Program-made: the position numbers and the translations under genes | From: Saccharopolyspora shandongensis | Lineage (GTDB): Bacteria; Actinomycetota; Actinomycetes; Mycobacteriales; Pseudonocardiaceae | DNA length: 64,000 nucleotides | NCBI RefSeq assembly: GCF_900106995.1 | Contig: NZ_FNOK01000016.1 | Span: 62,001 to 126,000, forward strand | Direction: 5' to 3' | Shown here: positions 25,724-33,245 of the stretch, in pieces | Numbering within the stretch: position 1 is the stretch's first letter | Layout of the letters: every line of letters starts with the position of its first letter | The notes under the pieces: model-generated | The model's input: only the letters and a program-made list of their open reading frames with translations | Told to the model about the DNA's origin: nothing | Database searches by the model: none

Positions 25724-28063
25724 ATGGGCATAGAACTTCCCGCGGAACTCCGGGATGTCGCGGCGCGCGCGGGCGCGAAGTGGCCGGAGGCCGACGAGGA
25801 CAAGATGCGCGAGTCGGCGTCGGCTTGGCGTGACGCGGCGAAGTCGATCGACGCGCTCGCCGGGGCCGCCGACGGCACCGCGCAGGGCGCGCTCGGCGCG
25901 ATCGACGGCGAGGCGGCCCAGGCGGCTCGCCGCGACTGGGACAAGCTCGCCGCAGGAGACGGGGTTCTGCCCGCGTCGGCGCAGCAGTGCCGGGCCGCTG
26001 CAGAACGCTTGGACCACGCGGCCGAGCAGGTCGGCGCGGCGAAAGTGCAGCTGGTGCGGGAACTGGTGACGCTGGCGAAGCAGACCGATGCGGCGGAGCA
26101 AGCGGCCGCGGCGGGGCATCCGCAGGCTCTGGCGGCGCTGGATTCGGCGGTGAACGGCGCTGCGGCGAACGTGGCGCAGGTGCACAGCACGCTGACCTCG
26201 GCGGTCGACGTGGACAGCGGCGTGCTGGTGGATTCGGGCGGTTCGAGCGGCCTGCTGTCGACGGCCGGCGGCGCCCTGCAATCCGGCGCCGACCTCGCAT
26301 CATCCACTGTGGACAGCGTCGCGCCCGGCGGGGCGACGGGTGTCGTCGACGATCTCGGCAAGACCGCGCACGAGACCGTCGGTGGTGTCGGCCGAGCGGC
26401 GCACGAGACCGTCGGTGGTGCCGGGGAAGGCGTTGAACGTGGGGCGCACGAGGCTGTCGGCGACGTTGGCCGGGCAGCTCGCGAGGTCGCCGGTGAAGTC
26501 GGGGGCGTGGGTGACGGCATCGGCCGGCCCGCGCAGGAAACCGTTGGGGGTGTGGCGGCAGGTGCGCACGGCGCTGTCGAAGAGGTGGCACGAACCGCAG
26601 GTCCTTGGCAGGGCGATGCCGAGCACACCGGGCCGGTCAAGGTCGATCCCGGCGGCTGGGCGCCCGGCCTCGCCGACGTCGGCACCGGCCCGATCCCGGT
26701 GATCGGCGACTCCGCCCGCCCGGGCTGGACGCCCGACGGCGGCGACCCCGCTTCCAGCACCGCGCCGCACGCCGTGCACTCCGCCTGGGCTTCGCCACAG
26801 GCTCCGCAGGCCCCGCCGCTACCCGGCGCGGCTGCGCCGCCGCAGGGCTTCGCCCCGCCGCCTCCGGCGGCGCCGGGCGGCCACTTCGTGGCCCAGCCCG
26901 GTGTGCCCGGCGCTCCACCGCCGTCCGCTGCTCCGCCTCCGGCGGCCGCAGCGCGTCCTCCGATGCCGCCGGCCGCTCCGCGCGGCCCGGTGGCCTTCGG
27001 CGGTCCTGCTCCGCAAGCCCCGCCTGCTCAGCAGGCTCCGGTGAACCAGCCGATGCAGCGCGCTCCGCTGCGCCCGCTGCCGGCTCCGGCGCAACCGCCG
27101 GTTCCGGTGCCGCAGGAGGCTCCGCAGCGGCCGTTGCGGCAGGCCAGTCGGAATGCGGACGTGGTGGCGTTCGTGCTGCACCAGTTCCCGATCGGTTACA
27201 TGCCGGTCGCGGCGAGCAAGGCCAGCAGGCAGTTGCCCGTTCCGGAGGTGGCCGAGGAAGGCAGGCCGGGCCTGAACTTCCCGCCGCAGGACCACCCGCA
27301 GTCCCACCTGGTCGACGACAGCGATGCGCTGGGGCGGGTGCGAGCGGCCGAGGCGTATGCGGCAGCGCGGCGCTATCGGGACGAGCGCAGGGAGTCCGAG
27401 CAGCTGCCCGCGGAGCTCGCGGTGGGCCACGAGCCGTTCGGCGAGCTCAGCGAGCAGGAGTGGCAGCGCGAGTTCCTGCGGCGCGACGGCGAGTTCGCGT
27501 GGCCGCCCGCGGAGCGGTTCCCGGCGGGCGGCGTGGAACCGGCGGAGCCGGTGGTGCTGGAGCCGGACACGGTGCTGGACTGCCTGGGCAGCGGCGATGG
27601 GCGGATTCTGTTCGCCGCGGCAACACCTTTCGCGCAGCGTTCGCTGCCCGCCGCCTACGACGAGCGCGACTACCGGCGGTATCGGGTCATGCGCCCGTTG
27701 CCGGTGTGGCAGGCGGTTGCGGCACCGTGGTTCGCGCAGCCCGGCGGTGGGATGCGCTTCCGCGCGACCTATTCGCTCGCTGACCTGGTCGGGCTCGGCT
27801 ACCTGGTGGAGTTGACCAAGGCGCGGGAGATCGCCGAGGCGGCGACGCTGCGCATCGCGCGCGAGGAGACGGAGGAGGCCGGCGAAGTCGTGCTGTCGCC
27901 GCTCCGGATCACTCGCGAGTCCGGCGATCCGGAACCCGAGGAAGCCGCGCCGGCCTCGCTGGCGGACCGGGACGAATCCGAGGCGAAGGTGGCGCCGACG
28001 GTGCGGATCGTGCGCGACGGGGAAACGACTGACGGCGGGACGACGCAGGAGGCCGCGAAGTGA
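25724..28063 (+). CDS. ESX-type polymorphic toxin with C-terminal TNT domain
   Basis: A 779-residue modular protein. Residues 1-165 are a helical export domain (Ala-rich, WPEADEDKMRESASAWRDAA start). Residues about 205-300 hold repeated A(H/Q)ETVGG units. Residues 340-465 are Pro/Ala-rich. Residues about 585-695 match the TNT (tuberculosis necrotizing toxin, NAD+ glycohydrolase) domain: FAWPPAERFP, VVLEPDTVLD, GRILFAAATPFAQRSLP, YRRYRVMRPLPV and APWFAQPGGG. An acidic 80-residue tail follows. The TNT positions usually read as LDRFG and GGGxQ are LDCLG (Cys620) and GGGMR (Arg678), while Arg639 is kept. CpnT of M. tuberculosis is the best-known relative. The next gene overlaps the stop and is the likely immunity gene. 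Confidence 0.85.
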   Translation: MGIELPAELRDVAARAGAKWPEADEDKMRESASAWRDAAKSIDALAGAADGTAQGALGAIDGEAAQAARRDWDKLAAGDGVLPASAQQCRAAAERLDHAAEQVGAAKVQLVRELVTLAKQTDAAEQAAAAGHPQALAALDSAVNGAAANVAQVHSTLTSAVDVDSGVLVDSGGSSGLLSTAGGALQSGADLASSTVDSVAPGGATGVVDDLGKTAHETVGGVGRAAHETVGGAGEGVERGAHEAVGDVGRAAREVAGEVGGVGDGIGRPAQETVGGVAAGAHGAVEEVARTAGPWQGDAEHTGPVKVDPGGWAPGLADVGTGPIPVIGDSARPGWTPDGGDPASSTAPHAVHSAWASPQAPQAPPLPGAAAPPQGFAPPPPAAPGGHFVAQPGVPGAPPPSAAPPPAAAARPPMPPAAPRGPVAFGGPAPQAPPAQQAPVNQPMQRAPLRPLPAPAQPPVPVPQEAPQRPLRQASRNADVVAFVLHQFPIGYMPVAASKASRQLPVPEVAEEGRPGLNFPPQDHPQSHLVDDSDALGRVRAAEAYAAARRYRDERRESEQLPAELAVGHEPFGELSEQEWQREFLRRDGEFAWPPAERFPAGGVEPAEPVVLEPDTVLDCLGSGDGRILFAAATPFAQRSLPAAYDERDYRRYRVMRPLPVWQAVAAPWFAQPGGGMRFRATYSLADLVGLGYLVELTKAREIAEAATLRIAREETEEAGEVVLSPLRITRESGDPEPEEAAPASLADRDESEAKVAPTVRIVRDGETTDGGTTQEAAK

Positions 28064-28365
28064 ACACCGAGTCCGTGCTCGGCTGGTTGGTGGCGATGGG
28101 CGTCCCGGAGGAGCTGGTGTCCCTCGGGGTCGAGGCCGACGACGCCTGGTGCCTGATCCGCGACGAGGTCGACGGGGCACCGGCCTGGGAGGTCTTCTGG
28201 CGGGAGCAGGGCAACCGCTACGACTGGGCCCGCTTCAGCAACGAGCAGGTGGCGTGCTTCTACCTGTTCGGGCGGCTGACCTGGACCCAGGCGTTGCGCG
28301 GCGTCGTCGGGCCGGTGGATGTGACGAGCACGCCGCCGAAGGGCACCCCGGCGCATCGGGCGTGA
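28060..28365 (+). CDS. Candidate immunity protein for the TNT toxin
   Basis: A 101-residue acidic protein, Trp-rich (DAWCLIRDEV, AWEVFWREQG, YDWARF), with no signal peptide or membrane helix. GTG overlaps the toxin stop (GTGA), giving strict translational coupling. Small proteins in this position after TNT-domain genes are generally immunity factors that plug the NAD-binding cleft; M. tuberculosis IFT is the precedent, although I see no close resemblance. Immunity is inferred from position, size and cytosolic character. Confidence 0.65.
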   Translation: MNTESVLGWLVAMGVPEELVSLGVEADDAWCLIRDEVDGAPAWEVFWREQGNRYDWARFSNEQVACFYLFGRLTWTQALRGVVGPVDVTSTPPKGTPAHRA

Positions 28366-28440
28366 GCCCGGAGCGCATCCGTATCGAGCTGTGATCCCTG
28401 GTGAGTAGTGCTACCGATGCTGAATGGGTGGTGCGCCCCC

Positions 28441-28446
28441 CAGACT
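28441..28446 (+). promoter_or_regulatory. -10 element of a leaderless promoter
   Basis: CAGACT lies 7 nt before the ATG at 28454, with no ribosome site between. Confidence 0.45.
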
Positions 28447-28453
28447 TGGGATC

Positions 28454-30355
28454 ATGTCGCAACCACAGCCAGGCGAAGCGCTCCAGTTGGTCGCAGGCGA
28501 GTTGCAAGCCATCGGCCAGCGACTGACGTACTTGGGCAACATGGTGCAGGCGCAGCTGCAAGCGCCGCAGCAGTTCCCGCACTACCAGGCCGCTCCTGCG
28601 CCGCAGCAGCACCAACCTGCGCCGCCGCAGCAACCGGCCGTCGCGCAGCATCAAGTCGCGCCTGATCAGCAAGACGCTGCCGCCCAGCCGACCGGGCACG
28701 AAGCGGGATTCGATGCCGCGCAGCAGCAGATGGGTGCGCCGTATCCGCAGCCTTATCCGGGGCTGTCGCAGATTCCGGAGCCGAGCTCGCAGCGCACTGG
28801 CACGGGTCTGGAGCCGAGCCGCGTCCTGGCCTGGGTCGGTGCCGGGGTGACCTTGCTCGGCGTGGTCTTCCTGCTGGTCCTCGCGGTGCAGCAGGACTGG
28901 CTGGGGCCGGGCGCGAGGGTCGCCGGTGGCGCGGTGCTCGCCGCGCTGCTCGTCGCGGCCGGGTGGTGGATGCACCGCCGGTCCGCGCCCGATCAGCCGG
29001 GCGCAGCGGGCCGGATCGCCGGATTCGCCCTGGCCACAACGGGTTTCGGCGCGTTGTTCGTGGACGTGGTCGCGGCCACCGCGCTTTACGACTACCTGTC
29101 GGTGCCCGCCGGGCTCGGCGTAGGCCTCGTGGTCAGCGTCGCGGGCCTGGCGCTCGCGGACCGCTGGCGCGCGCAGCCGCTGGCCCTCGGCGTCGTGCTC
29201 AGCTCGGCGATCTGTGCGCCGCTGATCACGTGGTCGGTGGATTCGCTGCTGGTGAGCTTCCTGGTGTTGCTGCAGGTCGCGGCGACTCCGGTGCAGGTTC
29301 GACGGGGCTGGGCTGGCCTCGCGCTGGCGGCCGGAATTCCCACGGTGCTGGCCACTCTGGCGGCGAGCGTGCGCGGCATGTGGGTCAACGACACCACGCT
29401 CGTGGCCACGATCTTCGTCGCCGCGGTGCTGGGCGTGGCGGTCGCGGCGATCACCGCCGTCGCCCGCCCGGCCTCGGACTGGACGGCGATCGGCCTGCTC
29501 GTCGCCGCGCCGACGCCGACGTTCCTGGCCGGGCCGCTGATGCTGGAGCGCCCCGCGGCGGGCACGATCGGCGGCGGAATGGTCGTGCTGCTGCTGGCGA
29601 TCTGGGCCATCGGGCGGTTCACGCCTGCGTTCCGGAGCCGGTTGTCGACGAGGTTCGTCACGGCGGTCGGCGGGATGGCCGCCGTCGCGGCGGTGCAGAC
29701 GACGCTGGTCTTCCTGGATTCGTCGAGCTGGGGAACGGCGCTGCTGTGCGAGGCGCTGCTGCTGAGCGTCGGCGCGTTCGTGCTGCGCAGCGCGGGAGTG
29801 CTGCTCGGTGCGACGTTCTACGCGGCCTTCGGCTTCCTGCTGACGTTCATCTACGAACTGCCGATCACCGTGCTGCTCTGGTACCACGGGGGCACCGGAG
29901 TCCGCGGCCTGCTGGCCGGCCTGCTGATCGCGCTGGTGGCGCTGGCCCTGCCGGTCACGGCGGTGCGCATCGGAAAGCTGGCGGAGCTGCCGGAATCGTT
30001 GCTGCCGTGGGCGGTCTCGGGAATGGCGCTGCTGTACGGAACGGCGAGCGCGACGATGGCCGCGTGCCTGCTGGTGCAGGACGCGCGGGCGGGATTCCTG
30101 ACCGGGCACATCCTGATCACGCTGAGCTGGGTGGTGGCGGCGATCGCGCTGCTGCTGCGCGGAGTCCGGGTGAAGTACCTGCGAATCGCGGGCATGGTGC
30201 TGATCGCGGTGTCGCTGGCGAAGCTGGTGCTGTTCGACCTGGCGACGCTGGACGGCGTGGCCCGGGTGATCGCCTTCCTCTGCGCGGGCCTGATCCTCCT
30301 GGCGGCGGGCTCGGCCTACGCCCGCCTCCTGACCAAGACCAACCCGACGGGCTGA
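28454..30355 (+). CDS. DUF2339 polytopic membrane protein
   Basis: A 633-residue protein. A Gln/Pro-rich cytosolic N-terminus (about 1-115, many QQ and PPQ) begins with a short coiled-coil-like QLVAGELQAIGQRL. The remaining ~515 residues contain a long series of hydrophobic helices separated by short Arg/Gly loops, matching DUF2339 with its ALLVAAGWWMHRR and GRIAGFALATTGFGALF style blocks. ATG at 28454 was chosen over 28424 because of the -10 hexamer just upstream. Function unknown. Confidence 0.82.
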   Translation: MSQPQPGEALQLVAGELQAIGQRLTYLGNMVQAQLQAPQQFPHYQAAPAPQQHQPAPPQQPAVAQHQVAPDQQDAAAQPTGHEAGFDAAQQQMGAPYPQPYPGLSQIPEPSSQRTGTGLEPSRVLAWVGAGVTLLGVVFLLVLAVQQDWLGPGARVAGGAVLAALLVAAGWWMHRRSAPDQPGAAGRIAGFALATTGFGALFVDVVAATALYDYLSVPAGLGVGLVVSVAGLALADRWRAQPLALGVVLSSAICAPLITWSVDSLLVSFLVLLQVAATPVQVRRGWAGLALAAGIPTVLATLAASVRGMWVNDTTLVATIFVAAVLGVAVAAITAVARPASDWTAIGLLVAAPTPTFLAGPLMLERPAAGTIGGGMVVLLLAIWAIGRFTPAFRSRLSTRFVTAVGGMAAVAAVQTTLVFLDSSSWGTALLCEALLLSVGAFVLRSAGVLLGATFYAAFGFLLTFIYELPITVLLWYHGGTGVRGLLAGLLIALVALALPVTAVRIGKLAELPESLLPWAVSGMALLYGTASATMAACLLVQDARAGFLTGHILITLSWVVAAIALLLRGVRVKYLRIAGMVLIAVSLAKLVLFDLATLDGVARVIAFLCAGLILLAAGSAYARLLTKTNPTG

Positions 30356-30376
30356 ACGGTCCGCATCCGCAGGCAA

Positions 30377-30427
30377 GGGCTCGTGAGTACTTTGTGTCGC
30401 CATAGCAGCACAAAGTGCTCACGGCCC
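30377..30427. terminator. Long hairpin with conserved 12-nt loop, copy 1
   Basis: Arms CGTGAGTACTTTGTG (30382-30396) and CACAAAGTGCTCACG (30409-30423), extended by GGGC/GCCC, close the loop TCGCCATAGCAG. The same loop, reverse-complemented, is in the hairpin at 35234-35280, on different arms. Confidence 0.7.
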
Positions 30428-30458
30428 CTGACCAGGCCGGACGCGTGCCGCACCGGTT

Positions 30459-30500
30459 CGTGAGCGATTACTCCGGTAAGAACCGGAGTCAGCACTCACG
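30459..30500. terminator. Second hairpin between convergent genes
   Basis: Outer CGTGAG/CTCACG and inner ACTCCGGT/ACCGGAGT (loop AAGA). Its outer arms match those of the hairpin just upstream. It ends 7 nt from the DUF397 stop and probably ends that leftward transcript. Confidence 0.6.
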
Positions 30501-30506
30501 ACCAAC

Positions 30507-30695
30507 TCAACGCTCGTAGCGGTCGACTTTGACAGCGGATAAGAAGCTGAGCCAGCGTCGGGCGTCGAAGGCGAGGATGCCGCCATCGGGGTTCTTGGAA
30601 TCCCGCACTGCTGCCGCATCGGAGGACAGCGCCACCTCGACGCAGTTGTGTACCGAGCCGCTGTGGCTGCTCTTGCGCCATTGCCGTTCATTCAT
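30507..30695 (-). CDS. DUF397 (BldB-like) small protein
   Basis: A 62-residue protein that is nearly all DUF397 domain: WRKSSHSGSVHNCVEVAL, then VRDSKNPDGGILAFDARRW. These proteins pair with XRE/DUF5753 regulators in actinomycetes (the WhiJ/AbaA system) and modulate them. The start overlaps the end of the regulator gene by 8 nt, so they are co-translated. Confidence 0.9.
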   Translation of the reverse strand: MNERQWRKSSHSGSVHNCVEVALSSDAAAVRDSKNPDGGILAFDARRWLSFLSAVKVDRYER

Positions 30696-31530
30696 CGCCG
30701 AGCCTTCCCACTATGTCCTTGATCAAGCAGGTCGACTCTTGCTCGTCCAACGCGCAGTCGTCCAGCCCTTGGCAGGCTTTCATGAAAGGTTCTACGTCGG
30801 CAGGCTCCGTCAGGGCGACCGCGAAGTAGCGGGCCTCCACGAAGACGTGTGCGCTGCCGTCTGGCAGCCCGTACAGCGAGAACGACCCATCCAGCGCGGG
30901 GTGCGGCATGGAACTCAGCGGCACGATGCGCAGCGAAACATTGCTTCTGCGTTGCAGCACAATCAGATGCTCAAGCTGTTCGCGCATGATCCGGGCATCG
31001 TTCATGGTGCGCAGCAGGGCCGCCTCGTCGAGGAAGAACCTGACCTCGGGAGCCTCTGGCCGGGACAGAACTGCCTGCCGTCCCAACCGCGCAGCTACGC
31101 GGTTCTCCAGATCTTGGCCGGGAAGTTTCGACATGGACATGAGCAACCGTGCGTACTCGGCCGTCTGCGCCAATCCTGGGATCAGCGCGTTCTCCACGCC
31201 GACGATCGCAGAAGCCTCTTGTTCGAGGACCAGCATGGTCGCCTGCTGATCCGCCACCCTGGAGGCCAGTTCGAACCAGGCGGACTTGGCGCTCTTCCCG
31301 GCCCGGTCGATGAGAAGCACTTTCTGTTCCCCGGTTACACCGTAGAGAGCGCACAGCGCTGTCACCTCGTCGCGGTTCGGTGCTCGTTGTCCCAGCTCGG
31401 TCCTGTTCACCGACGAAGGGGATATGCCTAGTGGGGCGGCCACCGATCGAGTGGTCATTCCGGCCTTTTCCCTGAGTTTCCGCAGTTGCACACCGAGTCC
31501 GACCTGAGACGTGCGCGGATTCTCGCTCAT
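30688..31530 (-). CDS. XRE helix-turn-helix regulator with DUF5753 (WhiJ-like)
   Basis: A 280-residue regulator. The helix-turn-helix is at about 10-65 (LGVQLRKLREKAGMTTRSVA, then LGISPSSVNRTELGQR). The rest (about 95-275) is DUF5753, recognised by ALIPGLAQTAEYARLLM, ARLGRQAVL and EARYFAVALTEPADVEPF. ATG at 31530 follows GGAAGG at 7 nt; an upstream codon at 31608 has no site. WhiJ-like regulators repress developmental or growth-linked genes and are controlled by the DUF397 partner. Confidence 0.9.
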   Translation of the reverse strand: MSENPRTSQVGLGVQLRKLREKAGMTTRSVAAPLGISPSSVNRTELGQRAPNRDEVTALCALYGVTGEQKVLLIDRAGKSAKSAWFELASRVADQQATMLVLEQEASAIVGVENALIPGLAQTAEYARLLMSMSKLPGQDLENRVAARLGRQAVLSRPEAPEVRFFLDEAALLRTMNDARIMREQLEHLIVLQRRSNVSLRIVPLSSMPHPALDGSFSLYGLPDGSAHVFVEARYFAVALTEPADVEPFMKACQGLDDCALDEQESTCLIKDIVGRLGDE

Positions 31531-31650
31531 GTGATGACCTTCCGTTTGATGTGTCACGGCGTCCCGAGGATGAGACGAAGCGGCCGACCGGAATGCTCTG
31601 ACCTGCAATGTCCCTGATTCGATGAAACAAGATTAGCTTCGTAGCTTTGC

Positions 31651-31685
31651 CTTTCGAAGACGCTGAACAGCACTTACTTCGAAAG
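31651..31685. promoter_or_regulatory. Inverted-repeat candidate operator
   Basis: CTTTCGAAG (31651-31659) and CTTCGAAAG (31677-31685) are exact reverse complements 17 nt apart, in the divergent gap between the XRE regulator and the next gene. The right arm abuts that gene's ribosome site, AAGGA. Confidence 0.5.
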
Positions 31686-31695
31686 AAGGATGATC

Positions 31696-31962
31696 ATGCT
31701 GGCGGATCCGTACCGGGGTGAGACGCAAGAGGTCTACTGGATCGTGGGGATCGGGTTCGCGCAGCGGCATGCGACGCCGGTTCGGCCGGGCGCTCAGCCC
31801 GGCGGGGAGTGGATTCCTTCGCTGTGCGAGGTGTGGATGCGGGTTCCGTTCGCCACGATCGCGGGCCGCACTCCGCGCTCCGCCGCCATCACCGAGCGGT
31901 GTCCACAGTGCACTGATGTCATCGATGAGCGCGGCTATTCCGGTCGGAACTGGGATTTCTGA
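31696..31962 (+). CDS. Small protein with a CxxC pair, unknown
   Basis: An 88-residue protein not recognised. It has aromatic strands (VYWIVGIGF, WIPSLCEVWMRVPF) and a late CPQCTDVIDERG that may be half of a zinc site, with a further Cys near residue 43. The ATG at 31696 sits 5 nt after AGAAGGA; an in-frame ATG at 31690 overlaps that site. It is divergent from the WhiJ-like regulator, which may control it through the adjacent inverted repeat. Codon use is less G/C-biased than average. Confidence 0.62.
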   Translation: MLADPYRGETQEVYWIVGIGFAQRHATPVRPGAQPGGEWIPSLCEVWMRVPFATIAGRTPRSAAITERCPQCTDVIDERGYSGRNWDF

Positions 31963-32240
31963 TGGGTGGCACGATGATTCACGAGCTCACTTGGGCCGCC
32001 GTGCAACACACCCTCGTCGTCGGTGCGGGGCCGCTGCTGCTGGCGCTCTGCTACGTAGCCGCCGGATACGTGCGGAGCTGCTCTGGGCAGCACGCCGGTG
32101 CTGGGCAAGGCGCGACGACGGTGCGTCAGATCCAGAACTCGCTTGCTGCGGAGGCGGAAAGCCGTTTCGCGCAGGAGTACATCGGAAGACATCGGCTGCG
32201 CGAGCAGTTGCATGGTCGTGAGCGGCAACGGTCGCCATAG
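31962..32240 (+). CDS. Small single-pass membrane protein, unknown
   Basis: A 92-residue protein with one hydrophobic segment (about 17-37, LVVGAGPLLLALCYVAAGYV) and a charged Gln/Arg/Glu-rich helical C-terminus. The start overlaps the previous stop (TGATG), so it is coupled; an in-frame ATG at 31974 would give a shorter form. Not recognised. It probably acts with the CxxC protein upstream. Confidence 0.55.
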   Translation: MGGTMIHELTWAAVQHTLVVGAGPLLLALCYVAAGYVRSCSGQHAGAGQGATTVRQIQNSLAAEAESRFAQEYIGRHRLREQLHGRERQRSP

Positions 32241-32355
32241 CGACCACCTCCACGCACGACACAGACCGGATCGGCGCGCCTCCCCGACCCCAGCGCCGAT
32301 CCTTCCGGTGGCCGGGCGCAGATGCCCCCGACCCCTCGCGTCCGGCCGCCGGAGC

Positions 32356-33129
32356 CTACTTCTGCAGCAGTCGCAGGGCTTTCTCGTGCAGGTGGCCGTT
32401 GGTGGATAGCGCGCTTCCGCTGTCGTAGCGGGGTTCTCCGGACAGGTCCGTGAACCTGCCGCCCGCTTCTTCCACCAGGACCTGGGCCGCCGCCACGTCC
32501 CACGGGTTGACGATCGGTTCCGCGGCGATGTCGATCACGCCCTCCGCGACCAGACAGTGGTGCCAGAAGTCGCCGAACGCCCGGTTCTCCCAGCAGGCGT
32601 CGATCAGCCGCAGGTAGGACTCCCGCGAGTGGTACTCCACCCAGGTGCCGAGGTGGGTCGTCGACACGTACGCGTCGGCGGGGTCGCGCACCCCGGACAC
32701 CCCGATCCGCTCCGGCTCCGCGTCACCGGTGCGGCACCAGGCACCCGTCCCGGCCGCCGCCCACCAGCGCTTCCCGAGCGCCGGCGCGCTGATCACGCCG
32801 ACCACCGGACGACCGCCGTCGACCAGCGCGATGAGCGTCGCCCACACCGGGATGCCGCGCAGGAAGTTCTTCGTGCCGTCGATCGGATCGAGCACCCACG
32901 CCCGGCCTTCGCCAGCGGTGCCGCCCCGTTCCTCGCCGGCCACCACGTCGTCCGGGCGCTGCGCGGCGAGCACCTCGCGCACCGCGTCCTCCACCGCGAG
33001 GTCCGCGTCGGTGACCGGCGTGCGGTCGGGTTTGCGGTCCACGCTCAGGTCCCGGGCCCGGAACCGGGCGCCGGTGATCCCGTCCGCGACGTCGGCGAGG
33101 TGCAGTGCGAGATCGAGATCGCTGGTCAC
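32356..33129 (-). CDS. hisN: Histidinol-phosphatase, inositol monophosphatase family
   Basis: A 257-residue Mg2+-dependent phosphatase. Family motifs are the metal-binding WVLDPIDGTKNFLRGIP near residue 78 and the late NPWDVAAAQVLVEEAGG near 210, with an acidic GEE (about 66-68). Similarity in the PVWATLIAL segment and overall plan is to actinobacterial HisN, which finishes histidinol synthesis. GTG at 33129 was chosen because family homology starts there and a TAGGGT hexamer precedes it. Confidence 0.87.
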   Translation of the reverse strand: MTSDLDLALHLADVADGITGARFRARDLSVDRKPDRTPVTDADLAVEDAVREVLAAQRPDDVVAGEERGGTAGEGRAWVLDPIDGTKNFLRGIPVWATLIALVDGGRPVVGVISAPALGKRWWAAAGTGAWCRTGDAEPERIGVSGVRDPADAYVSTTHLGTWVEYHSRESYLRLIDACWENRAFGDFWHHCLVAEGVIDIAAEPIVNPWDVAAAQVLVEEAGGRFTDLSGEPRYDSGSALSTNGHLHEKALRLLQK

Positions 33130-33136
33130 GCCAGGA

Positions 33137-33142
33137 ACCCTA
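33137..33142 (-). promoter_or_regulatory. -10 element of a leaderless promoter
   Basis: Leftward TAGGGT ends 7 nt before the hisN GTG at 33129. Confidence 0.55.
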
Positions 33143-33232
33143 GCCCGCCTCCCCGGGCGATCCGGAAAGGGCTCGCGACCAGCCGGGTCCGGCGAATCGC
33201 CCATGACGCCGGACGTGATCACCCGGGCCCTC

Positions 33233-33238
33233 TAGGCT
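33233..33238 (+). promoter_or_regulatory. -10 element of a leaderless promoter
   Basis: TAGGCT ends 7 nt before the response-regulator GTG at 33246. Confidence 0.6.
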
Positions 33239-33245
33239 GGAGTGC

